Shown: positions 1 to 8,900 of the stretch, in pieces
Position numbering within the stretch: the stretch's first letter is position 1
Layout of the letters: every line of letters begins with the position of its first letter
IMG/VR virus record: IMGVR_UViG_3300009431_000980
Coordinates: 43,590 to 107,589 of that record
Length of the DNA stretch: 64,000 bases
Strand: one strand, 5' to 3'
Origin: a virus
Translations under genes and position numbers: made by a program
Notes under the pieces: model-generated
What the model saw: only the letters and a program-made list of their open reading frames with translations
Told to the model about the DNA's origin: nothing
Databases searched by the model: none

Positions 1-2709
1 ACTCAGGCTGCCTAGGTTGCGTACTTCGTGCTCCCATCTTATCCCTTGCATTCCCATCTTAACCTTCAGCAGGTCCTTGGTGGTTATAGCATTTGTCTTG
101 GCCAGATCATCAAATGCCACGAGGATATCATCTACAATATTTTTAACCGTATCACCGGCGTGGGGAGTATCTAGTTGCCTGGCCGCCCCCAGGGTATCCG
201 CCTCACGTAGTATAGCTCTTTCGGCCAGGAACCTTTTGGCTTTTACAGTTGCTGTCTCTCCAACCCCTCCCTCTGAGACATACTTATGAAAACCGCCCAT
301 CTCAGGCATCCTATCTGTCAACTCATCTATGATCTGCTTAAGATTTCTCCCGAGTCTACTATCAGCGGATGCAGTCTCATCAATTTTAAGTATCTCCCTC
401 ACAAGACGCAGAGGTTCTGGTAAGCCGTCCTCCACAATCTTCTCATCAATGATATCCTTAATCTTGAATTCTGTCTTAACGCCCCATAGTTTTATGGTAT
501 CTCCCTCATAAGCTTTACGTAATATACGACTCAGTATATCATCCCTTGTGAGCAGCTTACTTGCTTCTGTGCGCGCCTTCCTGTAGGCGGCGTCCAAATA
601 CTGAATCTGATAGCTTGCCTTCTGCCCGCCGGAGGCGGCAAGGTCCTTCATCTTGTAGATACCGCTGGCTACCCTGGCAGGAAGACCCTCCGGATGAAAT
701 ATAGTCCACACCCTTGAATCACCGCGCATATGGTGTAGAGCAAGTTCCCACACAGATGGATAAAACTTTCCTCCCCCAAACAAGTCAAACTTGTTATGCA
801 GCCACTTTCTAATTGTTGGGGTTATACCCCCACCCTTAAATCTTTCATTAAGTGCATTCTTATCAAGCGGAGGCCACATACTCTCCCGCATAGCATAGAC
901 ACTCATCATCTTCGTGCTATCGGTACTGGAGACAAGACTCATATTCCTTGCCACCACTTCCAGCCCAGTTCCACCACTTGCATCACCACCATATACATCA
1001 GCCCAGACTGTGTAGCCGCTCTTCCTATCCTTTATTGCTAGTACCTGAGTAAATTGCTTTGCGCTTGGGTCTGTTGGGGTAGGATATACCTCTACACCAT
1101 ACAACCGTTGAATAGCCTTGGTCGGTACACGTCCATGCTCCAGGCGAACTATACTGGGCATACCGTAACTAGCTACAGCACGTCCGCCAAAGATGCTAAC
1201 CAGATCAATCTTACCGAGGGGTGTGTTAAAGGTGAGGCGCTTAGAGGCATAGTGTAGGGACCTGCCAATTATGTCCTTAAAGGTAAAACCGGAGAGGTTA
1301 CGAACTTCCTTAGTCACGGGATCGAAGAAGAGTCTGGAATCTACAATGAGGTCGTCAAAGGAACGTTTCCCACCCTCAGAATATCCACCCTTGACTAATT
1401 TTCTAACCTGGTTTCCCGCATCACCAAATTCCCTAGCCGATTGAATTCCCTTGTAAATTACTCTGAAGATGCGTTTCCACTCCTCGGATTGCCCAATCCC
1501 CTTGAGATGGCGCATCCGAAGGCTCTCCAACCCCGATAACCTGGCCACCAGAGGCATCTTGCGCTCAAACAGATGCCTGGACATTTCCCTCATACCTCCA
1601 TACTCAACGCCAAACCCTTTCTTGAATATGTGTATAGGAGATGACTTTGCAGCATCAGGATCAAATAAGCGAGTTAACTCTGCCCCAGTCCTGGTATAGT
1701 CAGTGGATAAGGCCCGCTTCAGGTCACTCTTAGCCTTAGCCTTGAAGCGTCTATAATCCTTAAAGAGACGGCGTGTGTTCTCGGTTATATACTCATTAGC
1801 AGTAGCCCCTGTGCGCCGATACCCACTGATAGTTTTATAACTACGCTCGGCAAATCTCTTAGTCTGGTTATTGGCATCTGTCTTACCTCCCACAAAATGA
1901 CTGAAGGCACGTACCGAAGCGAGTGTGCTGGTAATGAGATTTACGACTGGGGAATCTAGATTGTCTTTGGCGTAACGGCGGGCGTTGGTAATTATCTCCG
2001 GAAGGCTTCGGAGGGGTTGACTCTTAAAAACAGCATTTGATGTAGCCCTTTTAGCCGCACCAACCAGGCCGAAGCCCAGGCGAGCACCCAGGTCTATTGT
2101 CAGGAATCCTGGAAGCCACCTGGCAAAGTTGACAGCGTGTCCCGGTATATTCCACCAGGCAGGGCCTTGATGAGCATCCCTCTGGTGTGCACCCCAACCC
2201 AAACGTCCGAGCATCTGCTCCCCAACATAGAAGGTAGGGGCCACAAAAGCCATTTCCCGCCCGTAGTGAGCAGCAAGGCCCCGTCCAAGTTCTATTCTCT
2301 GACCCCTGGGGAAACTACGGTAGGTTCCAACCTTCTGTAGTATACTCTTATTCTTAGTTGAGGTCCTAAAGGATTTGATTATAGGAGATTCCTCAGCCGC
2401 ATAACGTATGTCCGCTAATGCTTTACCACCAGGCATACCTGCCTTGGAGGCAAAATGGGAGAAGCTACCTCCCTTGTCCTGTGCGTAAATAGCTGCTGTC
2501 TTATAGCGCTTAAGAACCTCTGTGGCTGGTTTCTTTATACCAGCCAGCCGTTTCAAGGCAGCTGCTTTACCGGCCGTAAATCCGAATCTGGCCAGGGTGA
2601 GGCCTATACCCCAGCCTACAAGGGCAAGGCCTAAACCAGCAAGCTGTTTCAGCGCCCCACCACCTTCCTGTGGCTGTAGTTCTTCGAATGTCTCTCTCTG
2701 ATCCGGCAT
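1..2709 (-). CDS. Large virion protein in tape-measure position (partial)
   Basis: The frame starts at the ATG at 2707-2709 and stays open to base 1, giving 903 codons, so the C-terminus lies outside the window. The protein is basic. It has a hydrophobic N-terminal stretch (about residues 20-50) and many Arg/Lys-rich helices, but no obvious long coiled coil. It begins 4 nt after the second chaperone-like gene, the usual place of the tape measure gene in myophages. A tape measure or tail-lumen protein is therefore inferred from position only. It does not look like a classical heptad-rich tape measure, so another large internal virion protein remains possible. Confidence 0.55.
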   Translation of the reverse strand, partial: MPDQRETFEELQPQEGGGALKQLAGLGLALVGWGIGLTLARFGFTAGKAAALKRLAGIKKPATEVLKRYKTAAIYAQDKGGSFSHFASKAGMPGGKALADIRYAAEESPIIKSFRTSTKNKSILQKVGTYRSFPRGQRIELGRGLAAHYGREMAFVAPTFYVGEQMLGRLGWGAHQRDAHQGPAWWNIPGHAVNFARWLPGFLTIDLGARLGFGLVGAAKRATSNAVFKSQPLRSLPEIITNARRYAKDNLDSPVVNLITSTLASVRAFSHFVGGKTDANNQTKRFAERSYKTISGYRRTGATANEYITENTRRLFKDYRRFKAKAKSDLKRALSTDYTRTGAELTRLFDPDAAKSSPIHIFKKGFGVEYGGMREMSRHLFERKMPLVARLSGLESLRMRHLKGIGQSEEWKRIFRVIYKGIQSAREFGDAGNQVRKLVKGGYSEGGKRSFDDLIVDSRLFFDPVTKEVRNLSGFTFKDIIGRSLHYASKRLTFNTPLGKIDLVSIFGGRAVASYGMPSIVRLEHGRVPTKAIQRLYGVEVYPTPTDPSAKQFTQVLAIKDRKSGYTVWADVYGGDASGGTGLEVVARNMSLVSSTDSTKMMSVYAMRESMWPPLDKNALNERFKGGGITPTIRKWLHNKFDLFGGGKFYPSVWELALHHMRGDSRVWTIFHPEGLPARVASGIYKMKDLAASGGQKASYQIQYLDAAYRKARTEASKLLTRDDILSRILRKAYEGDTIKLWGVKTEFKIKDIIDEKIVEDGLPEPLRLVREILKIDETASADSRLGRNLKQIIDELTDRMPEMGGFHKYVSEGGVGETATVKAKRFLAERAILREADTLGAARQLDTPHAGDTVKNIVDDILVAFDDLAKTNAITTKDLLKVKMGMQGIRWEHEVRNLGSLS

Positions 2710-2713
2710 TAGA

Positions 2714-3313
2714 TTATTTCTTCTTACGCTGCTTTGATATCTCCTCTCTTAGGGCACGCGTTGACTCCGCTATTTGCTTACCCTTATTTTGTGCTGCCAT
2801 CTCTCCAGTCTTTGTTAGAGGCATAGCCTTAAGACCACTGGAATCCTTAAAGATGGGTTGCTTAGTGATTTGCTCTACGAGGGCACCAAGTTTAATAAGT
2901 CTCTCAGCCGGCTCATTAAGTAGGGATATAATATCAGAGCCTGGATATATACTGCCGATGGCAAGGGCCAGACCTATGAGGAAATTGTCTTCCACTACCT
3001 TTGCGGCCCACTCCCTAGCCTCTATCACGCTAGGCCCTATGGTCTCTTCAGTAAAGATGGAGGCTTCAAGTATAAGGGAGGACATAGTTGTTGTTGTACC
3101 AGCCAGTTTGAATTGTGAAACATCGGATCCTAACAGGCCCATCGAACATATAACACTATCCCAGTCGACACTGGGATTGTGGTCCATCAATTCCTTGAGG
3201 GCTGTAAACTCCCACGCCGTAAGACTGCGATAGTAGCAGGTAATACCCTCCAGAACAATCTGATGGATGGTGCCCCAACGTTGCTTCCAACTGGTTATTT
3301 CCTTATAAGACAT
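2714..3313 (-). CDS. Tail assembly chaperone-like protein 2
   Basis: 199 residues. The N-terminus (EITSWKQRWG, then YYRSLTAWEF) follows the same pattern as the gene at 3453-3875: a helix ending in a K-x-x-W/Y-G turn, a short strand, then an aromatic-R-x-L strand. This pattern is typical of phage tail assembly chaperones. The C-terminus is very basic (KQRKKK). It sits between tube-like genes and the tape-measure-position gene, as expected. Usually the second chaperone is made by frameshifting from the first; here they are separate, 139 nt apart. The assignment rests on motif resemblance and order. Confidence 0.5.
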   Translation of the reverse strand: MSYKEITSWKQRWGTIHQIVLEGITCYYRSLTAWEFTALKELMDHNPSVDWDSVICSMGLLGSDVSQFKLAGTTTTMSSLILEASIFTEETIGPSVIEAREWAAKVVEDNFLIGLALAIGSIYPGSDIISLLNEPAERLIKLGALVEQITKQPIFKDSSGLKAMPLTKTGEMAAQNKGKQIAESTRALREEISKQRKKK

Positions 3314-3452
3314 GTGTAAGTATTACTCCATTAAAGGCGTACCTCACCACCTCCTATGAGTCATTCTATTTCGAGGTGTCTGCTCACAGATTAGTGATGG
3401 CATGAAACCATCCTACAGGCCAAAACAGCGGCCCGTTATGGGTGTGGGGAGG

Positions 3453-3875
3453 TTATAGCTTGATGGGTTGGGTTAAGCGAATGAAGCCCGAGAACTGAAG
3501 CATATCTGTTGATAGGGTGGGTACCACTCCGGCCCCTACAGCATCCCAGTCGATCTCCTTAGGATTAGGCCAGACAAGGAGAGTTTCCACGGTAATCATC
3601 TCTGAATCATCGCCCTCCAGGGCGCCGCTCTCCACCAGCTTCATATGCTCACCCCTGAGCATAAGGCGGTAGATATAGATATTGCCAGCAACTTCAGTTA
3701 GTTGTAGATCACCATATTTCTCCTTGAGGGTATTTATTTCAGCTCGGCTGGGCCCCTTAGGACCGTAAGGATAGGAATCATCTCCCTCAAATAAATCCTC
3801 GGGGGATATTACTTCCTCTGGGAGCATTACTTCTTCCGTTACTTCTTCTTCTTGCTGTTGTTGTTCTTCAATCAT
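3453..3875 (-). CDS. Tail assembly chaperone-like protein 1
   Basis: 140 residues. A very acidic, Gln/Glu-rich N-terminus (residues 1-35) precedes a compact domain beginning EINTLKEKYGD and continuing to the strand IYIYRLMLRGEH, resembling small phage tail assembly chaperones. The start is preceded by GGAGG. A copy of the recurrent ACATAACTA element lies about 55 nt upstream, suggesting its own promoter. The chaperone role is inferred from the motif and the tube/tape-measure neighbourhood. Confidence 0.5.
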   Translation of the reverse strand: MIEEQQQQEEEVTEEVMLPEEVISPEDLFEGDDSYPYGPKGPSRAEINTLKEKYGDLQLTEVAGNIYIYRLMLRGEHMKLVESGALEGDDSEMITVETLLVWPNPKEIDWDAVGAGVVPTLSTDMLQFSGFIRLTQPIKL

Positions 3876-3928
3876 TTATGGTTTATCCTCCATATATGTA
3901 TGTTATGAGTTTAATTCTGTTTGTAGTT

Positions 3929-3939
3929 TAGTTATGTCC
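3929..3939 (-). promoter_or_regulatory. Putative promoter element, GGACATAACTA
   Basis: On the minus strand this reads GGACATAACTA, one base different from the TGACATAACTA found at 12252, 21910 and 51588. It lies in the short gap between two genes, about 55 nt before the start at 3875. The function is inferred only from recurrence and position. Confidence 0.35.
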
Positions 3940-3941
3940 GG

Positions 3942-5045
3942 CTATGATTGGACAAGGTGGGCAAATAAGTGATTAAGTATTTCTACTTTAGTCGTCCTAT
4001 TATGGAGTAAGTCGTCTATATCATCGGAGTTTATATACATAATCTCCCCCAGCTGATTACTTATGACCCCCAATGATTCCTCCTGCGAATCTTTAAACAC
4101 AACAAAATCAGGGAATCTAGTATTTCCCTTTATGATCACCATCGGACCATCCCGAGTACCCCATATCCACATACCATTTCCAAAGATAGGATAGAATTCA
4201 TAGAAACTTTCGGCGGCCTCTTTACTACTAAATGGGCCAATGTAGGAGGAAGTCCCCTCCGGCGAAATGGATGCCTCTACAGCCTGTTTAATTTGAAAAG
4301 CCCAGCGGGGCTTCACCCTAGAGCCCACCGTTATCCGGAAATCGCCTCCTCTTGTCTCAACCCCACATGAAGGCCGACAACATACCAAATCTCCAGCCTT
4401 CACTGTATAGTCAGTTATATAACTAGTAAGTAAAGGTGAGTTGCGTGTTATACTACTATAGGGTATGTAAAACCGATCGTGGGTTGATATAGAACCTACA
4501 ATAAGTTGGTAGGCTTCTGCTTTAATTTTATCTACAAATACATCTAAAGGTATATCTTCCGGGGGTGGAACACCACCTAAAGAATCTTCTCCCACGCTCG
4601 TTTCATCCTCAGGAATAGCAATAGGTGGACGCGCAGTAGTCTTGGCCCGGAAGTCTTTAGCTATGAAGTCAACGGCCTCTATAATTGGATTCCCGGTTGG
4701 TGTGGCCCCATGGGAGAGGGTGGAGAAGTGTACATCCTCAAAGATATATTGGGCGAGGTGCAAGTCCACCCCATGCCAATATCTGAGGGTAAGTTCAAAC
4801 GTTATCTCCTCCTCAAGAAGCTCCAGTTGATCTGCTTCCTTAAAGTTAATCATCATCTGGCCTTGAATCAGCTTTTCACCAACAGCTACGGCATCAAAAG
4901 TCTTGGAGCGGTAGCCATAGAGTGGCATCTTAACTACAGAGGCATTGAATTGGAAGGAGGCTACATCTAATTCAAATAATGTAAGCCGCCGGCTACCTTT
5001 TTTACTGGCCACCCAAGCTGTAGCTTGTGTTCCGCTATAGTACAT
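3942..5045 (-). CDS. Tail-tube-like structural protein with C-terminal extension
   Basis: 367 residues. The N-terminal 150 residues have tube-like strand pairs (VKMPLYGYRSKTFDAVAVG, then LIQGQMMINF) resembling phage tail tube and tube-initiator proteins. A Pro-rich linker follows (about 140-170). The C-terminal part contains SSKEAAESFYEFYPIFG, somewhat like a SPOR repeat. The start ATG overlaps the previous stop (TAATG), implying translational coupling. It is the third tube-like gene in a row and may form a specialised part of the tail. Exact role unknown. Confidence 0.45.
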   Translation of the reverse strand: MYYSGTQATAWVASKKGSRRLTLFELDVASFQFNASVVKMPLYGYRSKTFDAVAVGEKLIQGQMMINFKEADQLELLEEEITFELTLRYWHGVDLHLAQYIFEDVHFSTLSHGATPTGNPIIEAVDFIAKDFRAKTTARPPIAIPEDETSVGEDSLGGVPPPEDIPLDVFVDKIKAEAYQLIVGSISTHDRFYIPYSSITRNSPLLTSYITDYTVKAGDLVCCRPSCGVETRGGDFRITVGSRVKPRWAFQIKQAVEASISPEGTSSYIGPFSSKEAAESFYEFYPIFGNGMWIWGTRDGPMVIIKGNTRFPDFVVFKDSQEESLGVISNQLGEIMYINSDDIDDLLHNRTTKVEILNHLFAHLVQS

Positions 5046-5953
5046 TAACCATCATCTCCATTTTCAGGTTCAGGTGGTGGTGGTGTATAGTGTTGATATG
5101 TATGGGTTGTATCGTAGTGTGGATTTCCATGGGCGTCATAGTATACAAGATCCTTCTTATCAAGACTCTCTCCCCAAGGATCAAAATCAAGTAGACCTGC
5201 TGCCTTCATCATACGAACAAAGTCTTTATTTGATGGACCTAAGACGTTGAACATCTCTTCACCTGTTGTTAAGGAAAAGTACACCTTCCACTTATCCTTA
5301 TCTTCTCCACTCATTATTTTCCCAACATTTATTCTTATTCCTTTACCCCTTAACTCAGCAGCAAACTGGTTGGCTTCCTCTTTACTATTAAAGATTTCAT
5401 GGTGTTGTTTGTCTATACCTTGCCGCATAAGCTCATCCCACTTCTCGTTAATATCATCTCCTGGGTACATAAGGTCAATATCCTCTGCTACATATTGCAT
5501 GGTCGTTTCTAGGTAAGCCTCATCCGTACCCAGCACCATTCCCTCGTCCACAATCTCAATGCCAAAGAGATTCATAAAGGCTGACAGCCCATTCTCATTG
5601 ACAAAGGTAAAGCCCATATGGAAAGGGGGGAGCTGATCTGTCATGATGGAGTGAACAGGCGATTCCTCGCCAGGGGCCGTTCTAATTAGTTCCCAGAGAG
5701 CTGCCTTATTAAAGTTTATCCACACCATACTGCCGGCGATTGTGCGGGGGCCTCTGGTGTAGCCTTGGGAGTACACCCGCCCGAGTCGACGGACGGGTGC
5801 CTTCTCCCTGTGTATAGAGTAACTTACGGTGTTTAGGTTTGTCATAGCAATAGCTCCGGGTATATCTGGTCCCCGTAGGGTAGCAATAATATCTACCCCG
5901 GAGAAGGTTTGCCCCGATTCTAAACTACCAAACTGAAATGGTCCGTAAGGCAT
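5045..5953 (-). CDS. Tail-tube-like structural protein with C-terminal extension
   Basis: 302 residues. The segment SGVDIIATLRG to IEIVDEGMVLG parallels the spliced tube protein upstream: GSDIKAVFG with SGVDIIATL, KRGIAGSL with PRTIAGSMVW, SDQIPPFDITLV with TDQLPPFHMGFTF. It therefore looks like a diverged paralogue of the tail tube protein. Residues from about 185 form an extra domain (SKEEANQFAAELRGKGIR), weakly SPOR-like. It begins 7 nt after the last tube exon. Likely a second tube or tube-cap protein. Confidence 0.55.
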   Translation of the reverse strand: MPYGPFQFGSLESGQTFSGVDIIATLRGPDIPGAIAMTNLNTVSYSIHREKAPVRRLGRVYSQGYTRGPRTIAGSMVWINFNKAALWELIRTAPGEESPVHSIMTDQLPPFHMGFTFVNENGLSAFMNLFGIEIVDEGMVLGTDEAYLETTMQYVAEDIDLMYPGDDINEKWDELMRQGIDKQHHEIFNSKEEANQFAAELRGKGIRINVGKIMSGEDKDKWKVYFSLTTGEEMFNVLGPSNKDFVRMMKAAGLLDFDPWGESLDKKDLVYYDAHGNPHYDTTHTYQHYTPPPPEPENGDDG

Positions 5954-5959
5954 CTTTAT

Positions 5960-8900
5960 TTATATTGTCCATACACGCTTGTCTACTGACTTTCTATTGT
6001 AATCCAACTATCGTACCTGAAATATCATCGATATCTAGTTTGTCCGCGTCGGATTCAACTGGTTTCCACCATGTTACTTGCTGCTTCTCTTGTTCAAGAG
6101 AATGGACTATCTCTTCTACCTCTTTCTGAGGTAGCCGTGCGTTTAGAAGGGAAATGAATTCCTTTTCTCGAATAGTATGTCCTTGATCGGATAGATAACT
6201 AATGTATCTGTTATACTTCCTGCGAAGAAAGAGGTCACCCTTATCCCTATACATTATTGCCATTAGGAATATAGATGCAGATTTCCTATACCAGACATTC
6301 CATGTATTGGTGCCTTTCTTATTACGAAGACGACCCATTGGAAAGCCATAATACCTCTTTAACTTTGCTTGAATCCATCGAAGGAAATTGTATGAACCTG
6401 ATGTGAAACTAAGCATAGGAGCTCGGCCCTTAGCATTAATACTGAAGGATCCATCTCCATCAAAGTAACCACGTAGGAAGTGAGAGAAGAACTTCTTAGG
6501 GACAGGAAGCTTACCAAGGACAAGAGACTTACGAAACGGAACCTTAAGCTTCATCAGTCTTTTGGCTATGTAGTTGCTAACAAACCTCAGATGATATGTA
6601 CCATCACTGTTACTATAAACACGCTCTGGTACGCCCAACAAATTGGCTAATCGCCTAATGTGGTCTTCATCATTTAGCGTTATATCAATAACCATTATAC
6701 CACTATCCTTACGCTTCATTATACACCCATCAGCAACGATCAGGCCATAAACATAAGCCATCTCCTCACTCCAATGGTCAAAGAAGTCTACCTTTAAGCC
6801 CCATGCACGTCCGCGTCCCATTACTTTCAGGCCCTCTCGGTTTGCCTTACTCACAATCTGACGTCTGGGACGATCCGGTAATAGTTCATCAATACGCGGA
6901 TTCCAGCTATAGTTCTCGTGAAGGATCTCAACTTCTTTGTTAGTCCATAGTTTCATACTATTCAGTCTCTACAGGGCTTGTCAGACTCCCGGCAGTAACC
7001 GGGACGAAACACCCCTCGGGATTCCCCAGTAAGGGTTCCCCGATTAAGCACGGTTTAATGTGACCCAGCCCGTCTTGGGTAAAGCCACAAACGTCATTTG
7101 TGCATTTACTCCTACTCTTTCGGTAGGTATGGACTATCTCATCATCCCACATAAAGTGGGAGCCAGGCGTATTATCCGGCTGACAAAGCACTCCGGATCC
7201 ATCCATAGTGGATGAGTCTCTGCAGGGCGTGAACCCCTCAGGATTAGCATATCCCGTAGGACTTAGCCTCCCCTGATATAAGCCTGGTTTAGGCATCTCA
7301 ATTACTCGAGAAGAGAGGCAGTTGTGTCGCCTCTTGGACATTGTCATCACGACTTGTTATCATAAGGCCGTTTAAACCTTATCTCTCCAACTTTCATTGG
7401 AGTCCGGACTATATCATCACCCACGTGGGGTGCTGGGCGCTCTTGGCTTGAATCATTATTGTCAGAGATCATTCGGACTTTGTACAACATTGATGGTATT
7501 ATAAATGGCTTGACGATCTCAATAAACTTCTTTGCCTCTTTTGTACCACAGCGAATCCTGTACTTTCCTTTTCCCTTGACTATTGTAAAGCGTATTCCAT
7601 GGACATCACGAAAATAGTCCACTATTACTTGGTTTTCATCCCAGCTTACATATGTGCTGGTACATAACTCCCAAGCGTGAACCTTTCCGTTGCGGCGTTT
7701 AGTATACAAACTACCATCATCCATATGCCATATTGCGATACCTTGTGGAGTAAGCATATCAAGGATTCTACGGGTAACAACCTTTTCCCCATCCTTGTAC
7801 AACCAATCTCTAAGCACCTTAAAGTACTTATTTGTCTTGCTACACTTCACACCTGGGTATCCATTATTGTTATACTCAACGATTCTAGGTTTCTTGCCAC
7901 CTAAAGCAGAATGGAGGAGCTCGGTTTTATGCTCTAGATATGCTTTCTGCTTCACTGAGTGACATAGCCTAAGTACGTAGGATTTGGTATTCCACCGTTT
8001 GTCTGTACTGACACCTATGTAACCATCTCCTATACACATACCTAAGAGTATGCTACGTTTGTCTTTATTCATTTTCGTTACACACTTTGGTGAACTATTA
8101 TTATATGATTCAAGCTAGTCTCTACACCTTCCGTACTATCTAAGCCCAGTACGGCTTGGCTCGGAGTTACCTTATGCAATAGCACTTAGGCTTCCTCCGA
8201 ATTCACCCAGTTTGTCAATCCCAATCTCTTGGGAAAGCGGCTGATTGTCAACCGACACACCAGTTCCCTCTGAAATGAGGTGAACTCCATGTATTCGCAT
8301 TGTTGTCGCTGACCCAAACTCGTTAACCTGTATTGTTACCATAGCGGCTCTTTATCCGCTACTTCTTCAGGTTTCCCTGAAGCACAGACTATATCATCAC
8401 CCCGAAGGGGTGCCGGGAGCTCGTGCATCTCGTTATTGTTGGGACTCAGAGATGTAGTCGTTGCACCTTCCACGCTATCAAAGCCCAGCGTGGCTTGGCT
8501 CAGTGTTGCCATATCCCAGATTTGACTGGTACTTAGGGATCCACTGAATTCACCCGGTGTTTCACTCAGAATCGCTTCTGAGAGCGGCTGTTCAATAAGA
8601 GATTCAGATACTAACTGTTCTTTATCGTATTTAAGATTACTCATCTCTTATTTAGGTTTACCGACGAGTGTAATATCGAACGGTGGAATCTGGTCACTAT
8701 ATGATGGAGACTCCAGGGTGTAGTCACTACCTACATCTGAGGCATCGCCTAAAGCACGAGAAACACCCGCCGACCCTGCCCAATCATCTGGTTTGGCTAC
8801 ATAGCGAGCACTCCGCATGATGTCGTGTAGGGCTTGGCGGTCAAACATGGTCAATATAAGTGCTGAATTATCAATAACTTACGTTATCTTCTATTCCTGG

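Noticed and set aside
2670-3233. 187-codon plus-strand frame
   Set aside because: Shadow of the chaperone-like gene and its gap; wrong strand for the operon and no binding site.
6958-7350. 130-codon minus-strand open frame
   Set aside because: It crosses introns 6 and 7 core RNA and exons 6 and 7 in the wrong phase; its sequence matches intron motifs, not a protein.
8336-8644. 102-codon minus-strand frame inside intron 4
   Set aside because: It reads through the ribozyme core (ATGATATAGTC) and contains no endonuclease motif.
8648-8854. 68-codon minus-strand frame treated as a separate gene
   Set aside because: It is tail tube exon 4 with short intron flanks.
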